Below are positions 41,672 through 54,419 of a stretch of 64,000 bases of DNA, in pieces. The notes under the pieces are model-generated. The model did not search any database, had not been told where the DNA came from, and was given only the letters and a program-made list of their open reading frames with translations. Origin of the DNA: Azolla caroliniana (lineage: Eukaryota > Polypodiophyta); the NCBI GenBank assembly GCA_043228905.1, contig JBHGNT010000004.1, positions 22,940,001 to 23,004,000 on the forward strand. The letters run 5' to 3'. The number at the start of each line of letters is the position of its first letter. Positions within the stretch are counted from its first letter, which is position 1. Both the position numbers and the translations under genes were made by a program.

Positions 41672-44600
41672 TTTTTTTTTTCCAAAAAAAACTACTTCCA
41701 TTAGTTAAGGCAATGTACAAGGGATAATTTACAACCAATATCTTACAAGCCATCTTGCATGTCAAAAGAAAATAATATGTGTAGATGAAACAACAAAAGA
41801 ACAACTCCAAAACACCACAACACTTGATGTGCATAGCATTACCTGAACACATACTCTACAAAACAGAATTCAGCATAGATGTCCTCCATTCGCTTCTCAT
41901 GGCAGGACCCATCTAGATGTTAGGTACACTCGGGGGGAACAGCAACCATGGTGGTTGATAATTCCCACTTCGCTTTAGCATCCACCATTTGCAGCATCGA
42001 CGAACCGCTCCATTTCAGAAGGAAACGAGCTCTAGCTTCTTCACTTGCGTCAGAGGGCCCTTGAAGACTTTCAAACTCTCCTTGTAACATAGAAATAAGA
42101 TTAAACCAAATCATCATTAAATTCTCAGTCGGTGGGGTTCACTTACCTGCAAAAGTCTCCTTGCACCTAGATACCCATACTTGCCAGACCGTAAGGCCGA
42201 CCACTAATAACCATATGTCCACGTAGCGTTCTTGTAAGACGAATGAACCTCCTTGCGCTGGTTGCACAGATCCTTGCATCACCTTTAAAAGGACTATTTC
42301 CATTCCACCCTTGAAACCACGAAGCCGATTCAATGGCCAACCAAGTGATTGTTGCGCTCGATACATGGACGTCAACCCCGAACCGAGCCAAGATTCTTCA
42401 GCCCCTGAACCAAATTTCTTGCGCTCGTGGGTAGCACCACAAACAATGAGCGATGTCCTCCAAGCTCGCACTACAGGTCTTGCAACCACTCATGCCGCCT
42501 CTTTTCCCAAGCCACTCTCCTGTTGGGACAGCCCGATGGGTGATTAACCAGAAAAACACTTTGATCCGCTCGGGAAGGGATGAGTTCCATATCCTACGCC
42601 TGGTTCTATCCACGAAGACTGAATCGACAGCTACATGGACCCACTTGTTGGCACATTTCGCACGATACGAACCTAACTTTCTCCCCAAGCGCGTCGAGTA
42701 TTCGAAGAAACCTAATGATTTATCTTGTTCTCCCTTCCACGTATATTCAGTGGGATCCCATTCTAAGCACTCGAGAGGCTTGCCTTCAACCACATACAAG
42801 ATCCAATCCTCCTCAGCCTCTTCGACTAGTGGATTCACAATTCTAATCAGGTACCAACATGCACTTTCATTTATTAATCCCATCTGGATGATCTTCCCAT
42901 TCTTTCCTAGACCCCTGACATTAATAATTTTTCTGGTATCATCACATTGTCCGGACCATTCACCCTCTTCCTCATTACCAATAGGAAAGAGGAGACAACT
43001 GTATTAACTAGGTCAGGCATTTTTCTACCATTTCTGACCTTTCCCACATCTTCAAATAATTTATCACGATTACTGCCGGCCAACCACCTCCAATCTGCCA
43101 CTGAGTGAATCCCTAGACAATACAATACCGCCCACGACATACGCTTGCTTTGTCCAAGCATCGTTCCTTTTGGCGATTGTATGGTCTCGTTCCACAATAG
43201 GGGTTGGCGCATCCATTTAGCACTAGTACTTGGACGATTTCGACTTAGATGCCCACGGAGCATACTCCACGCTTGCATCACTGACATACAAGTACGACGA
43301 TCAGCCAACCGGTTAGATTTCCTCAACTCTAAGTTCATACAAAAAGGTCATGCTTTGTGTGAGTTCCATTGCCCACCCAGTCTTGGACCTCAGAGAATGC
43401 TCCTATTATGTATCAATGTTTTCCATAACTCGTTACCGGGTAGCAAGCTCCTTACCAATACCTTACATAACAATGCCCAACTTTGCAATCCAGGGTCAAT
43501 CAATCCTAAACCCCCCTTACTCTTGGGAAGAACCAACGTAGACCATGATACTTTGGCTGCCGCGTTGTCTTTCCTCATCCCAGCCCATAGGAATCCCCTA
43601 ATACACACTTTAACAGTACGAATAGCTTGCTTGTCAAACATCCACACTTAAACTGCATGCCATAACGTAGACAAGAGCACATGTTTAGCTACTATGATCC
43701 TGCCAGCCAATGATAAGTTCATCCCTGACCAATTGCGATTTTTGTCACAGATTTTGCTTTGAATTTGTTGCAACTGAATTCCTTTGTCGATATCTACCCC
43801 AATCCACGTTCCCAGATACCTAGTGGCTTCCCTGTTTGCAATCCATTTGAATTCAGCATTTGGCTTCCAAAAAGGCTCGGACTCCGAGCTGATCTAGAAA
43901 CCCTTGGACTTATTCCAATTGATGGACACTCCTGATGCTTTGCAAAAGAGATCAATAGCACTCTGTGCCCTCTCAAGATTCGCTTCATTTCCTTGGAGGT
44001 ATAACATCATATCGTCCACGAACTCCGAGTCCAGTAGGGACTTCCTTGAGTTAGGGATCGAAAGACCATGAAGATTTGCCCCTTGACTATTAAAAAAGGC
44101 AGACATTGCTTCAGTAATAAAAAGGAATAGAAAGGGGGCAAGAGGACAACCTTGCCTGATGGATCGAGTTAGAAAGATTCGAGCTCCTTTCCTCCCTGCA
44201 ATCAACACCTTACTCGAGCCATTCCTATATAAGGCTTCGGCAGCACACCTCCACTCCAATGGTAGCTCAATGACCTTTATCACTTCTTCCAAGAAAGACC
44301 ATTGCACTCGATCGAAGGCTTTCTCGAAGTCGAGCATCAGACAGGCTAAGTTTTGATTGGTCTCCCCTACCATTGCAACAACCTCCCAAAACAAAATCAT
44401 GTTGCCCATAATAGAACGATGCTCCATGAAACCGGTTTGATTGGACTGGATGATATCTCCTAGGAAGGGCTTGATTCTCTGCACTAGTATGTTAGCAAAA
44501 TTTTTATAAATTAGATTTAAAATTGTAATGGGCCTCCATTGTCTAATCTTGTGCAACGTAGTCTCCGATTTCGGAATCAAGTAGATCAAGCCTTCATTGA

Positions 44601-45340
44601 AGCTGCTCGTCATCCGTCCTATTCTCCACATCTCTTGCAGTCCAGCTTCCAAACTTGGAAAAATTTGCTCCCAAAACTACTTGAAGAAGGCTTTGGGAAG
44701 GCCGTCAGCACCAGGACAAGCCATACTCTGTATCTTGTCTAGCCCTGCTACAATCTCTCCCTCCTCTATGGCTTTTGACAACTGCGCTTTAACTGCCTCT
44801 CCAATCTTGGTCTTCAAGCATGTAATTACATCATGTATCAGGTTACTCGGAACCTAGTCGTGTGTCAACGTAGGAGCTAGAAGGTCTCTATAGTAATTAG
44901 TCGCAATTTGCAAGATTTCCTCTTGATCAAACGTCATCGAATCATCCTCCCGTATGAGATTGTGAATATGCTTTCCTCTCCGTTTTGGAGTCTTGGTGAG
45001 AAAAAACTCCTTGTTGACTTTGTCTCCCTTGACAGCCCACCATGCTGCCGACTTTCTGAAGAGGAATTGCTCATGTTACTGTCTAACCTCCTGAAGCAAC
45101 CTAATGGCCTCCTGCAACCTATCTTTCGGCCAATCACAACATGGGTCCACTTGCATGAGCTTTTGAGCTGAGATGACTACCTTCCTCGGGCGATTGAGAC
45201 GGTATTGACACCTTACCAGCTCCTCCCTAGCCACCTTCTGAAGAACCAAAGAAGAATTGATAATATTTTCCTCCAGTACCTGTATCGGGTCGTGGGCTGA
45301 TGGGGAAACCGTCCAAATGTTATTCATTGCATTCTTAACC
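41672..45340 (-). mobile_element. LINE-C, L1-like, 5'-truncated
   Basis: About 3.7 kb on the minus strand with a poly-A tail (10 T, 41672-41681) and the 3' UTR text CTAACTAATGG-like shared with LINE-A. It starts within the endonuclease/RT linker and has no ORF1. A possible target duplication TTCTAGAYAC lies at 41651 and 45341, but it is not adjacent to the tail, so it is uncertain. Confidence 0.9.
41920..45340 (-). pseudogene. LINE-C ORF2, reverse transcriptase and C-terminus
   Basis: The linker (45327-45076) has NNIWTVSPSAHDPIQVLEEN. RT: EGLIYLIPKSE near 44590, QWRPITILNLIYKNFANILV, QTGFMEHRSIMGNMILFWE, LDFEKAFDRVQWSFLEE near 44330, RQGCPLAPFLFLF near 44140 and EFVDDMMLYLQG near 44020. The two catalytic aspartates are kept. 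The C-terminal zinc-binding end has CKTCSASLEDIAHCLWC near 42470. Almost all of it is in one frame with in-frame stops; only 42883-42398 is shifted. Confidence 0.9.
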
Positions 45341-45839
45341 TTCTAGATACCAAAAATCTTATCATTCTTAAACATTAACAATAGGTTTTCAGAAATCATT
45401 CTTTCAATGGTAAGAATTTCAATACAACATTGATCGTCCTTCATTTTGCACTCTTCTATTATTCCATCATATTAAAAAATATGCATGGGTAAAGGAATGT
45501 GTAAATTTCTAAACAAGTTTGGATATTTCATATTTAGAAGGAATTAGGAACTAGCCTTTCATATTTAAACATATATTCTTTCACATCAAAATAGTGTTTG
45601 ATCCCAATTCTCAGTGCGTCCCTACTTTATGAAACTTGTTAGATATTCTTATGATTGCGGTTAATCAAAATATGTCTATGAACAACCATCGAAACATAGT
45701 AAACAAACATTTTTAAACGTAGATACTACGTACTATTTAGGCTAGAGTTCTTGAGGTGGTGGTTGGTATTTTGGAGGAACAATATGCCTTTTGATTCCAA
45801 TTTTTATGTGTCCTAGAGAAACAAAATGGTAATAGAAAA
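45341..45839. other. AT-rich spacer
   Basis: No gene, repeat or element end that I can support. Confidence 0.5.
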
Positions 45840-46349
45840 TAGATATGGGCTTGGTTTCAGCTCAACCGAACATAACCATTAAGCCATGTTTAATGGTTTG
45901 CCAGTTTGAATACAATTAAACGTCTGTTTTTGGTTTTCAAATCCCATTAAATTGTTTGGTTTGATTTCAATTATCATTAAAATGTTTTGGTTTCGGTTCA
46001 ATTCAGTAAGAAAACATGGGTTTATCAATTTAAGTGGTCCTTTGTAATGGTTTATCGAATTTTTGCTTAATCTTTTTTATTTCCCATAATGGTTTAATAG
46101 TTTAATTAATTTAATAGTTTTGTTTTAGTATTCTATTATTATCTAATTGTTTAATTAATTTGGCTTAAGTGGTTAGGTTTAGATTTGTGATGAAATGGTT
46201 CAAATTGGTTTCAACTTCTCCATAAGCAATTTGGTTTAAATGGCTTGATAGTTCTAAAACAGTTTGGTTTGGTTTTTGTTATGTATGAACGGTTTGGTTT
46301 TGGCTCAATATAGTTTTCGGGCCAAGAACCAAAACCATGCCCATACCTA
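45840..46349. mobile_element. hAT-type MITE, about 510 bp
   Basis: Ends TAGATATGGGCTTGGTTT and (complement) TAGGTATGGGCATGGTTT, the plant hAT-MITE end type TAGG-TGGGC-CGGTT. The interior is full of GGTTTGGTTT/AACCGAAC words and has no coding frame. The flanking 8 bp (ATAGAAAA and CTAGCAAT) match at only 5 positions, so it is old. Confidence 0.6.
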
Positions 46350-48300
46350 CTAGCAATTCTCACAATTGTTTCAACATATAATCACTATATTGCCTCCTTT
46401 TGTGTTCAAACACTACCAATTTTATGGAATTTGGGTGTCATGACATCCTCACATATTGACATAGAAGTTTATTTATAAAATCATAAGCTCTCTTGGTTAT
46501 ACACATCACACATAAGTATTATTTTACTGAAAGTTCTATCAACGTGCAAATAGTTTTTTAAAATCCAAATCAAAGCAAATGTCTTTTTATTATGAGTGCA
46601 ACATAGACTCATTAAGAACAAAATCCTCTTTTTATAATACTGAAAGATATCTTTACTTCGAATACGTGTCTTAGATTGGAATGGAAAATGAACCCACACT
46701 ACACATTCTTCTTCCAAATATGAAAAACTTTAGCATAGGTGTGCACTCTTGGAAGCATTTTATGATATTGTGTGTGACACTTGTCAACAATTGATGCCAC
46801 ATTGAATAGTTTTGTCAAAATCGAATTAATTTTCAAAGAACTATGTATTGAATTGTTTGATGCTTTATTAAAATAGAGCATATTGGGAAAGGTATTATAT
46901 TACTATTATTGAAATATCTCTATTTCCTAAGGTTAGAATAGTACAATATTGTCATTTATTAGGAATGTTGTCTATCATTTCCATTGAATGATCAACTGCA
47001 TTTTTAAGAACTTGAAGCCATAACCTTAACACTCCAAAGTTCAAACCACAAGTTACTTTTAATATAATCTAATGATTCCATATAGAAAAATGTATATTGA
47101 TGTCTATGGTTTCTTATTTGATGCAAAAGGGCAATGCTTTCAAATGATACTTCACTTCAATATATTGGCATCGACTTGGTAATAAAGGATCCCTAGTGCT
47201 CTTCAATTATATGAATAACAAGCACAACATTACCAAAAAGGGCATCTTGTAATTGTGGTCTATTTCTTCTCTTTCCTAGAATCACACTAATAAAAGGATA
47301 GGAAATGTCAAGTTTAAGGACTGGTTTGGGAGTGAGTAAGAAATACTTAATTAGTCATGATACTAAAATGTCATGACTTTCCTTGAAAATTGTTTTGACG
47401 AACAATTCGTTGGTGGAGCTTCTTTGACTTTGACAAACAAACAACAAAAGCTTAAAAATTGTTTTCAATTTCAGAACAGATGCGTAATAATTGAAAACAA
47501 CAAATTCTCGTGTTCAGATTTGCAATATTGTTTTCTCCAACGAACATGTTTCATTGCAATATTGTTTTCTCCAACGAACATGTTTCATTGCAATCATTGT
47601 TCAAAGTAAATATCTATTGATAATTTAAGAAAGCCTATTAGTTTTCCTTGGTTTTAGCACATGAAGGTCTTAAAAGTCATCATCTTCATCAATGTCATAA
47701 AGTGTTGATGTCGAGTTGGCAATAATGAAGACCAAAAGTGGCATTGTTAAACACTTTGGTTGGTTCATGTCATACGCTACTATATAAATGATTATGAATA
47801 CATGTTATAATAGTCTATTATAATGTGCATATTGCATTAGCCATTACAATACCTAATCACTATGATCCCAATTAACTAACACCTTCAATATCTAAAGGTT
47901 GGGTTCATGGAAAATGTAAGGAAGAATATGTAATAAGCAACATGACAAAAATACTAAAAAAAGAATGAAGAATTATATTCATAATATACATATAAGTTTA
48001 TGAAACAACCATTAGCAAGGGGAAAACTCAATGACAGATTCAAAATTGACATTAAATTAGATTATTAGACCATGTTTGAAGGTTATTTTTTATTTTATTT
48101 TTTACATCAGTATTAAGAAAAAAATTTATTTATTTACTTATTTAAGGAAAAATACTAGATTAATATTAAAAAAATAATTTGAGGTTGTATAAAAAATCAC
48201 TTTACATACATGTTACCTACCTCCCCATGTTTAAAGATCTGGTGATTAGATTCAATAAATGTTTCAATGTAGTGTAAAACCACCTCACCTTATAAAAAAA
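46350..48300. other. AT-rich DNA without supported genes
   Basis: Short open frames on both strands, no recognisable domains. Contains the 34-bp perfect duplication at 47522-47589. Confidence 0.5.
47522..47589. repeat. Perfect 34-bp tandem duplication
   Basis: Two identical copies of a unit beginning GCAATATTGTTTTCTCCAAC and ending CATGTTTCATT. Confidence 0.95.
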
Positions 48301-48309
48301 ACCACCTAT

Positions 48310-48880
48310 AAATATCTTTGTCCCATATGGCATGGAACATCAAATTCTTCTACATGTTAGGGGTCATTGTCTATATTATCCAAAACACTCTTAGATTATA
48401 CACAATCACTGTCCAAATTCCAATAATTTGTCTACACAAGTCCTTTTGTTGCATTTTGGAATATCATCAAGCACCTTGCCATCTAAAGATCCCAAAATCA
48501 TAACACTACTTATCAATTGCCATACTGCATCATACTGTTTTTGTATTCAAGGGTGCATCAAACTATGTCTTAGAGAAATAACATCTGCAACATCCCCCTT
48601 CTCATACAACATTTTTGGATTGAAATCAGATGCTATGTTTGAATTCAAGAGTGCACTAGCTTATGTCTTAGAGAAATAACATCTACAACATTCCCCTTCT
48701 CATACAATATTGGTTGCCCTTGTACAATTGCCCACATATAAACTGCTCGAGAATATACTATTAAGACTGTTTTCCATACTCCCATTGTGAAATCATAACT
48801 CTGCGAACAATGTTTAGCAATCTCCATTGGATGCATACAAAAATGACATAGACTATCTACATTTGCACCTTTTATTCACT
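48310..48880 (-). pseudogene. LINE fragment, zinc-binding C-terminus
   Basis: The minus strand encodes IKGANVDSLCHFCMHPMEIA then KHCSQSYDF and GVWKTVL. This aligns with the LINE-B C-terminus AKGPNVDPRCIACGQLESIS, HCLWEC, VWRTTL. No RT remains. It contains a 98-bp duplication (48545-48642 and 48643-48740) with TCTTAGAGAAATAACATCT in both copies. Fragment edges are approximate. Confidence 0.6.
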
Positions 48881-49484
48881 CACCAATTGTATAGCTCCAT
48901 GAATCAACAACAGAAAAATAGACAAATTTCCAACTCATTCTTTTCTTTTTCCGAGAAAAAATTGCATCCCATTAGTTAGGTGAATCACATATACAAATCA
49001 GGCTATGTACACTCTAAGTATCTATAGATACTCTACTATTTACAGGTCACTTTCATATATATTTGGCTATCGTTGTGTGACACCTTAGATAAAAAAAGGG
49101 GCAATCGTTGTCCAGATAACAGTAAACGGCTGCATGACAAAACCTGTATTTTTTCAACAAACATCAAAACATAGCTAACAAGCTTCTGAATGTAGCTAGA
49201 CATTGATATCACCGAAGGCAATATGGGCGATTTGCTCACCAGGGGAGGTAGAGCCAGTGAGGCGGCTGGTGGCACCATTTCAGATGTCATGATGTGAAGT
49301 CCACCAATGATGTGGTTTCCCAAAGTGAGATAAATTGTGCTCGTGCCAACTATTGAGACTCTGAATCTCCCTACAGGGTTTTGAATTGTGCACGCAAGGA
49401 TACCAGTAGATCAGTCCAGATAACTGTGATGGCATTTCCAATTGTGTGTCTTTCCACTGAGTACCATTAGAGACATCTCAATTT

Positions 49485-50940
49485 CTAAATGTTCAGAGAC
49501 TGATTGATGCCACAGTTGACCATGCTTCCAGCAGATTTCATGATCCCCAAATTTGGGTGCATCAAATCGTTGTCCATGTCCAATGGGTTCGGTGCACTAT
49601 GAGAACTAAGGAGGAGTCTTGGACTCCACACATCCATGCATTCTTTTGTCGAGACCACCATATAGCATAACCAAATGAAATCAAGCGTTCCATGCCACAT
49701 GCTGCAAGAATGTTCAATCATATTTGTGTATGTGCAGGACCACAAGCAATGTTCAATCAATTCTGAATCATAGTTGCAACTCCTACAGGGCCATCTTTGC
49801 CTCTCCGTTGTAGCCATTTACCAACCGGGAGGGCTTTATGGCTGATAATCCAGAGAAAGGATTTGCATTTTTCAAGCAAGTCAGCTGCCTATAATTTTCT
49901 CCAATAAGCCTGCATGCAAGTTTCATCTAAGCCCTCTTCCCTTCATTTACTACCAAGTGCATCTTTGTGAATTCCATGCTGCTGAATGATATTTCGGCCA
50001 ATTTTCGTTGCATACTGAAACAGTTTTTTTTTTCCTTTTTTCCTGCCTCCCATACAAATTCTGATGGGTCTCAGGTAACTTTCTTTAGCTCCAACCTTCC
50101 TGGATCTAGACCCGAGACGCATCACGCAGGTTATGGGCACCTGGGTCGATTTCCTAGTTTTTACCATTAGTAGTAATTAACCGTACTGACTTCCAGCATC
50201 CCTCTTGTGATCTGTTTACATCGTTGTTGCCCTGTATCCGTACATCAGGGTGCACCACATGCTTGGCCTCATGCAACTCATTTGTTGTGTCAAACCAGCT
50301 TGCCCACTGATACCCTACATTTGTGCCATCCATGTTGTCCCTTATTCCCTCATACAATCTCATAGTGTTCAAGATCATATTCAACATAGTTACCCTTTTT
50401 CTGTAACTACTGCATTAAAAAGCTCCTTCTGTTCATTCCAAGATGCCAACATGAAGGGCTAGGTTTTTGTCAATATCAGCCCACAGTAGACCCACAAACT
50501 GTCCCAGCATGCTGCCATTGACATCCCTGAAGTTGGGGTGCCATAACAGCGAACTCTGATCTCTAGTTTGGCTGATTAAGTGCATATATGTTGACAACAC
50601 CTATCTGGATTTTTTCCGCCAAGTAATCATGTAAATCGCTCACCCTCTGATCAGTTCTATGATTTGCATAGGGCAAAGTCTTCTTTTTAGTATTGCTACC
50701 CCATCTCGTATTCCGGGTTCGCCAACGGCTTCCGACCAATGGCATATCCATTCCTTATTCAACAATAAATTTACTTTATTTATTCTCGCAGCATTTAGAT
50801 GATGTTCCTGAATCAAAATGAATCCTTTTTGTACGATTCCAAGATGAAGTCAAGTTCCTGTTGGAACCTTCTGCATTCTTTCATGTAGTCATTTTCTACC
50901 ATTCCCTGTACATTCCACATTAACAGATTCGTCAATAACT
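49485..50940 (-). pseudogene. LINE-D ORF2 remnant, internally deleted
   Basis: Opens TNLLMWNVQGMV near 50938, has endonuclease text QIGVVNIYALNQPN ending at 50563, and then LLWHPNFRDVNGSMLGQFVG at about 50560-50500. The latter corresponds to LINE-A LFWNPHVQTSDDTMLGQLKG, which lies after the RT. The C-terminal zinc-binding region has CRSCNYDSELIEHCLWSC near 49780. Many stops and frameshifts. Confidence 0.75.
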
Positions 50941-50942
50941 AA

Positions 50943-52990
50943 TCAGGTCAACAGTTGGTTTGTTTTTTTCCACTGCTCCATGAGCAGGTCGCACTCTGAC
51001 AACCCAGGTCTGTTTTCATCAAGGCATGCCCATGCCTGAATTACTTTGAGCTCCCTTTTAGGAGTTAGCATTTCTGCATGTATGTGCACACATTCTTCCA
51101 GCCTCCCACAATCAGTTTGGAAATTTAGTATCACCTGTAGCACTTTTGATGATCCATTTTCCGTCTCAATCTTTGCATGCCTGGGAGGCCAATCAAGTGA
51201 CCGCCCTTCTCCACCATATGCAGTCCCACAAGTATAACATTCCTCTCCACCTGCATTTGCAACACTCTGCTAAATGAATCAATCGTGTCCAAATTTTCCC
51301 CGTTGTGATTTAGAGTAAAGGCAAACCCTTTGGGGCATCCCCTTGATCTTGTTTCGTGAGTATCACAATTATTCTGATTTTTGACAGGGGGTGAGGGGCA
51401 TTTCTTGCTATTCTCTGAGCAGCTTCACCCATTGATCCCTATTCTCCTTTTTCCCATTGCTATCCACACCGAAGTTTTGAACAACACTGCCAGCATCGTC
51501 TCCTTCTCCTTGCGGAATCTTCTTAAACACAATTTTAGGATACATTTTGCCAAAGCCCAGTCACCTGGCTGAACTTATTTGCAAAACCACATGTTCCTTA
51601 TTTCCTTCATTGTGGTGTTTGGTTCTCAGCCATGTTTTGACCTTCCACAGCTCTGACAGCTTTTCATTAGGGCTACATGCACAGTATTGGGTTGCATTTT
51701 TCAATATTAGATTATTTGGATTAGATAAGATCACTCCATGTCAATCTCGTCATCTTCCCGACAGTAAAGCACACTGAAATAATTCACAACTGCAATGGGG
51801 TTGTGCAAGAAAAATTTGCTTGTCATTTCCTTTCCTACATTTGAACCGTTATCTTTCACAACCCATTTAGTCTTGACATTTTCCAGAGCCCCTGAATAAG
51901 CATGCGCCTTCGACTCCCGCAAAGTGCATTGGCATCTTGGTTTTCTATGTGATTTACATCCTCATTCTATTTCCCATTTACTTTCTTTGTATTTGCATGA
52001 CTGCTGATATTTTTTTGGGGCAGTTCTTGGCCAAGTGTTCAATTTCCTTACATACATAACATTGCCCTGGGCGGCCATAGTATTTGGCATCCACATCTAT
52101 CTAACCACGATCACTCATGCACACTCTTATTCTGGGTGGTTCTTGGCTAAACTTTAGGGACATCCTAGCTTCGAGGCCAGTTCTTAGCCAAGTGCCCAAT
52201 TTCCTTGCATACATAACATTGCCCTAGGCGGCCATAGTATTCGGCATCCACATGTATCCAGCCAAGATCGCTTGTGCACACTCTTATTTTGGGGGGAAGA
52301 TTGGTTGTATTATTGACCAGTGTCCTAGCTTTAGGAACATCTTTTACCACCTCAGACATGAATTTCTTGTGTGGGCATAGATCGCCTATTTTGTTGCGAA
52401 GTGTCGGAATCAGTGGCTGCAAATGTTTCGCCAAATTCGAAGAATATACCGAGATGATCTTGGGATTGCCTAGTCGTTTGTTTTCGTCCACTGTAGAGAA
52501 GGAGGTGGACCATTGCAGCAGAATGCATTTTCCATATTTAGCTCAATCAGGCTTGCATTCAAAATCGCCCGAATATCCGATTGAGATTCCAATTCTATGT
52601 GGAAAAATTCCCAAGCCCATGGCACTGACTGTTTGAATTTTTGGCATCAACTCCTACAAAGTTGTCTACAACATGTCCCTTAACATGCCTTTGCTAGGCC
52701 TGCCTCCACTCTCAAAATTCGCCTGAATATCCGATTGAGATTCCAGTTCTGTGTGGAAAAAACCCAAGCCCATGGCACTTACTATTTGGATTTTTGGCAT
52801 CAACTCCTGCAAAGCTATCTATAGCATGTCCCTTCACATGCCTTTGCTAGGCATGCCTCCCAAAATTTTGCATATGAAGGAGGAAGATTTCAGCCTATTA
52901 ACCTCAGCATTCAGGATCATGTTTTCTCCTGGCGAGACCACAATCTCAAGCATCCTTATTTCCATTTCCTGCAGAGTGCATCTTTGGCAT
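50943..52990 (-). pseudogene. LINE-D ORF1 with duplicated segments
   Basis: The N-terminal DUF4283-like domain is visible as SSFICKILGGMPSKGMVRDM near 52900 and ELESQSDI. The middle has NPKIISVYSSNLAKHLQPLI and the knuckle CYVCKEIGHLAKN, where the last cysteine is Trp. Two segments are tandemly duplicated: about 154 bp at 52561-52867 and 157 bp at 52021-52334. The second duplication gives an extra knuckle, CYVCKEIEHLAKNC. ORF1 ends near 50943 with WKKTNQLLT just before the ORF2 start. Confidence 0.75.
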
Positions 52991-53373
52991 GCTAGTGTCA
53001 TTCATATCTACTGCATTAGGTTACATGTACATCCCCCAATGTGCATATTGCAGATCCACGGCATGACAGACAAGATAGAGCCTCAAAGTGAGCAAAAACA
53101 AGAATCAAAAAGATGGGCTTAGAATGCATAATCCAATGATTCATTGACAACCAGAGGTAAAAGTGCTCATTGAATCAACATGATTTATTTGTCATTTGAT
53201 AATGTCAATCAATAAAGCAAATGAGTTGATTTTGGTAAACCTGAATGTACATATATGGAGTGGGACAAAAACTTGGATTTACATTAGAATTCAAACTTAG
53301 GGTTATGTCAATCAGGGAATATTATGCCAATTCACATGAGATGTTAAATGCACATTACATTTTTTTGTCACAT

Positions 53374-54396
53374 TGTTAGAATATTAATTAACGTTAAGCA
53401 AAATTAAAGAGAAAAATAAGGCGAAAAAGGGCAATGTTAATTAACGTTAAGCAAAATTAAAGAGAAGAATAGGGTAAAAAAGGGTGACGGTGCACTTGAT
53501 CACCCCCTAGCGAAGGTAAGATACGGATCTAAGTCCCCCTACTGATGTCCCATACCACCGTATTTGGACGTGGGTCGTACCTTGGGTTTGAAGAAGGAGG
53601 CACTCGTGTATGAAACTAGAGCTTTGCCACATTGTCAATGTTTGTATCTCAAAACAATCGAGAAAAGAGATCCCCCTCTTCATGAAGGTAGCTAGCCTTC
53701 TTATAAACGCTCAATACCTTGGGCCCTTGTGTATGTTTCACCCTTGGTTGTTTTTTTCATAAAAAGTAGCCAACTGATAACAATCAGCAATGGTTCGGTT
53801 TGAACCGAACCGAACTGCGAAACCACGGTTTAACGGTTTAACGGTTTGGTTTGGTTTGGCTCGGTTCAGGTTTAGGTTTTTTTAAACGGTTCGGTTTGGT
53901 TTCAACAGTCAAAAACCACAGGTCAATGGTTTAATGGTTTCTAATTTTAATTTAAAAATTTAAAAATTTTGCATCATAAACAATCTTTTCATTTTTACAC
54001 CTTATTCTCACATTTTAGGAACATCTTAAAAATTTTAAAAATTCTAAATAATGAAATATTATAAATTTTAAAAAATTAAAAATTTGACCTATGTTGAAAA
54101 CCGAAACCGAACTACGAAATTGCGGTTTTTACGGTTTAATGTTTTGAAAAATGTTTAACGGTTAGGTTTAATGGTTTGAAAAATGTTTAACAGTTCGGTT
54201 TAACAGTTTCAAAAAATTTTAAACAGTTCGATTTGGACCCTCTCAAACCGAACTGAACCGTTGTCGATTGTTACCAACTAATTAAAAACTCTAAAGTTAT
54301 CTCCCATCGTAGGACTGAGATAACTCAATCCTCACCCTTCATTCCTTATAAATTGGCCCATAACTATGGTTATGAATCATGATTATGCTCATAACA
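53374..54396 (-). repeat. 3' LTR of gypsy element 2, with nested MITE
   Basis: Bounded by TGTTAGAATATT at 53374 and ATAACA at 54396, next to a polypurine tract. It shares with the gypsy 1 LTR the words AGGGTG, ATCACCCC-AGCGAAGG, CCCATACCACCG and GGTCGTACCT in order. A 496-bp MITE (53778-54273) accounts for most of the extra length. A 53-bp tandem duplication (53384-53436, 53437-53489) lies at its left end. Confidence 0.75.
53778..54273. mobile_element. hAT-type MITE nested in the gypsy 2 LTR
   Basis: Terminal inverted repeats TAACAATCAGCAATGGTTC and (complement) TAACAATCGACAACGGTTC; the interior is made of GGTTTAACGGTTTGG-type words. Flanked by CCAACTGA (53770-53777) and CCAACTAA (54274-54281), an 8-bp duplication with one mismatch, as expected for hAT transposition. 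No coding capacity. Confidence 0.78.
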
Positions 54397-54411
54397 TGCA
54401 CCCCCTCTGAG
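54397..54411 (-). promoter_or_regulatory. Polypurine tract of gypsy 2
   Basis: CTCAGAGGGGGTGCA on the minus strand, directly before the LTR start TGTTATGAG, in the same position as in gypsy 1. Confidence 0.65.
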
Positions 54412-54419
54412 AAAAGATT

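Larger units (their letters stand above)
48941..53000 (-). mobile_element. LINE-D, L1-like, lacking its reverse transcriptase
   Basis: T-rich 3' tail at 48941-48950 and 3' UTR text CTAACTAATGG shared with LINE-A. Minus-strand order: ORF1 (about 53000-50943), endonuclease start (50930-50563), then directly the post-RT region and zinc-binding C-terminus (50560-49485). The RT core, which occupies about 2.6 kb in LINE-A between the same landmarks, is absent. ORF1 reaches further 5' than in LINE-A or -B. The 5' edge is uncertain by about 100 bp. Confidence 0.8.

Noticed and set aside
41369-41701. 110-codon minus-strand frame beside LINE-C
   Set aside because: It starts in the LINE tail and runs into unrelated flank; no shared motif with LINE C-termini.
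41651-45350. TTCTAGAYAC as target duplication of LINE-C
   Set aside because: The left copy is separated from the poly-T by about 11 bases and has a mismatch; not convincing.
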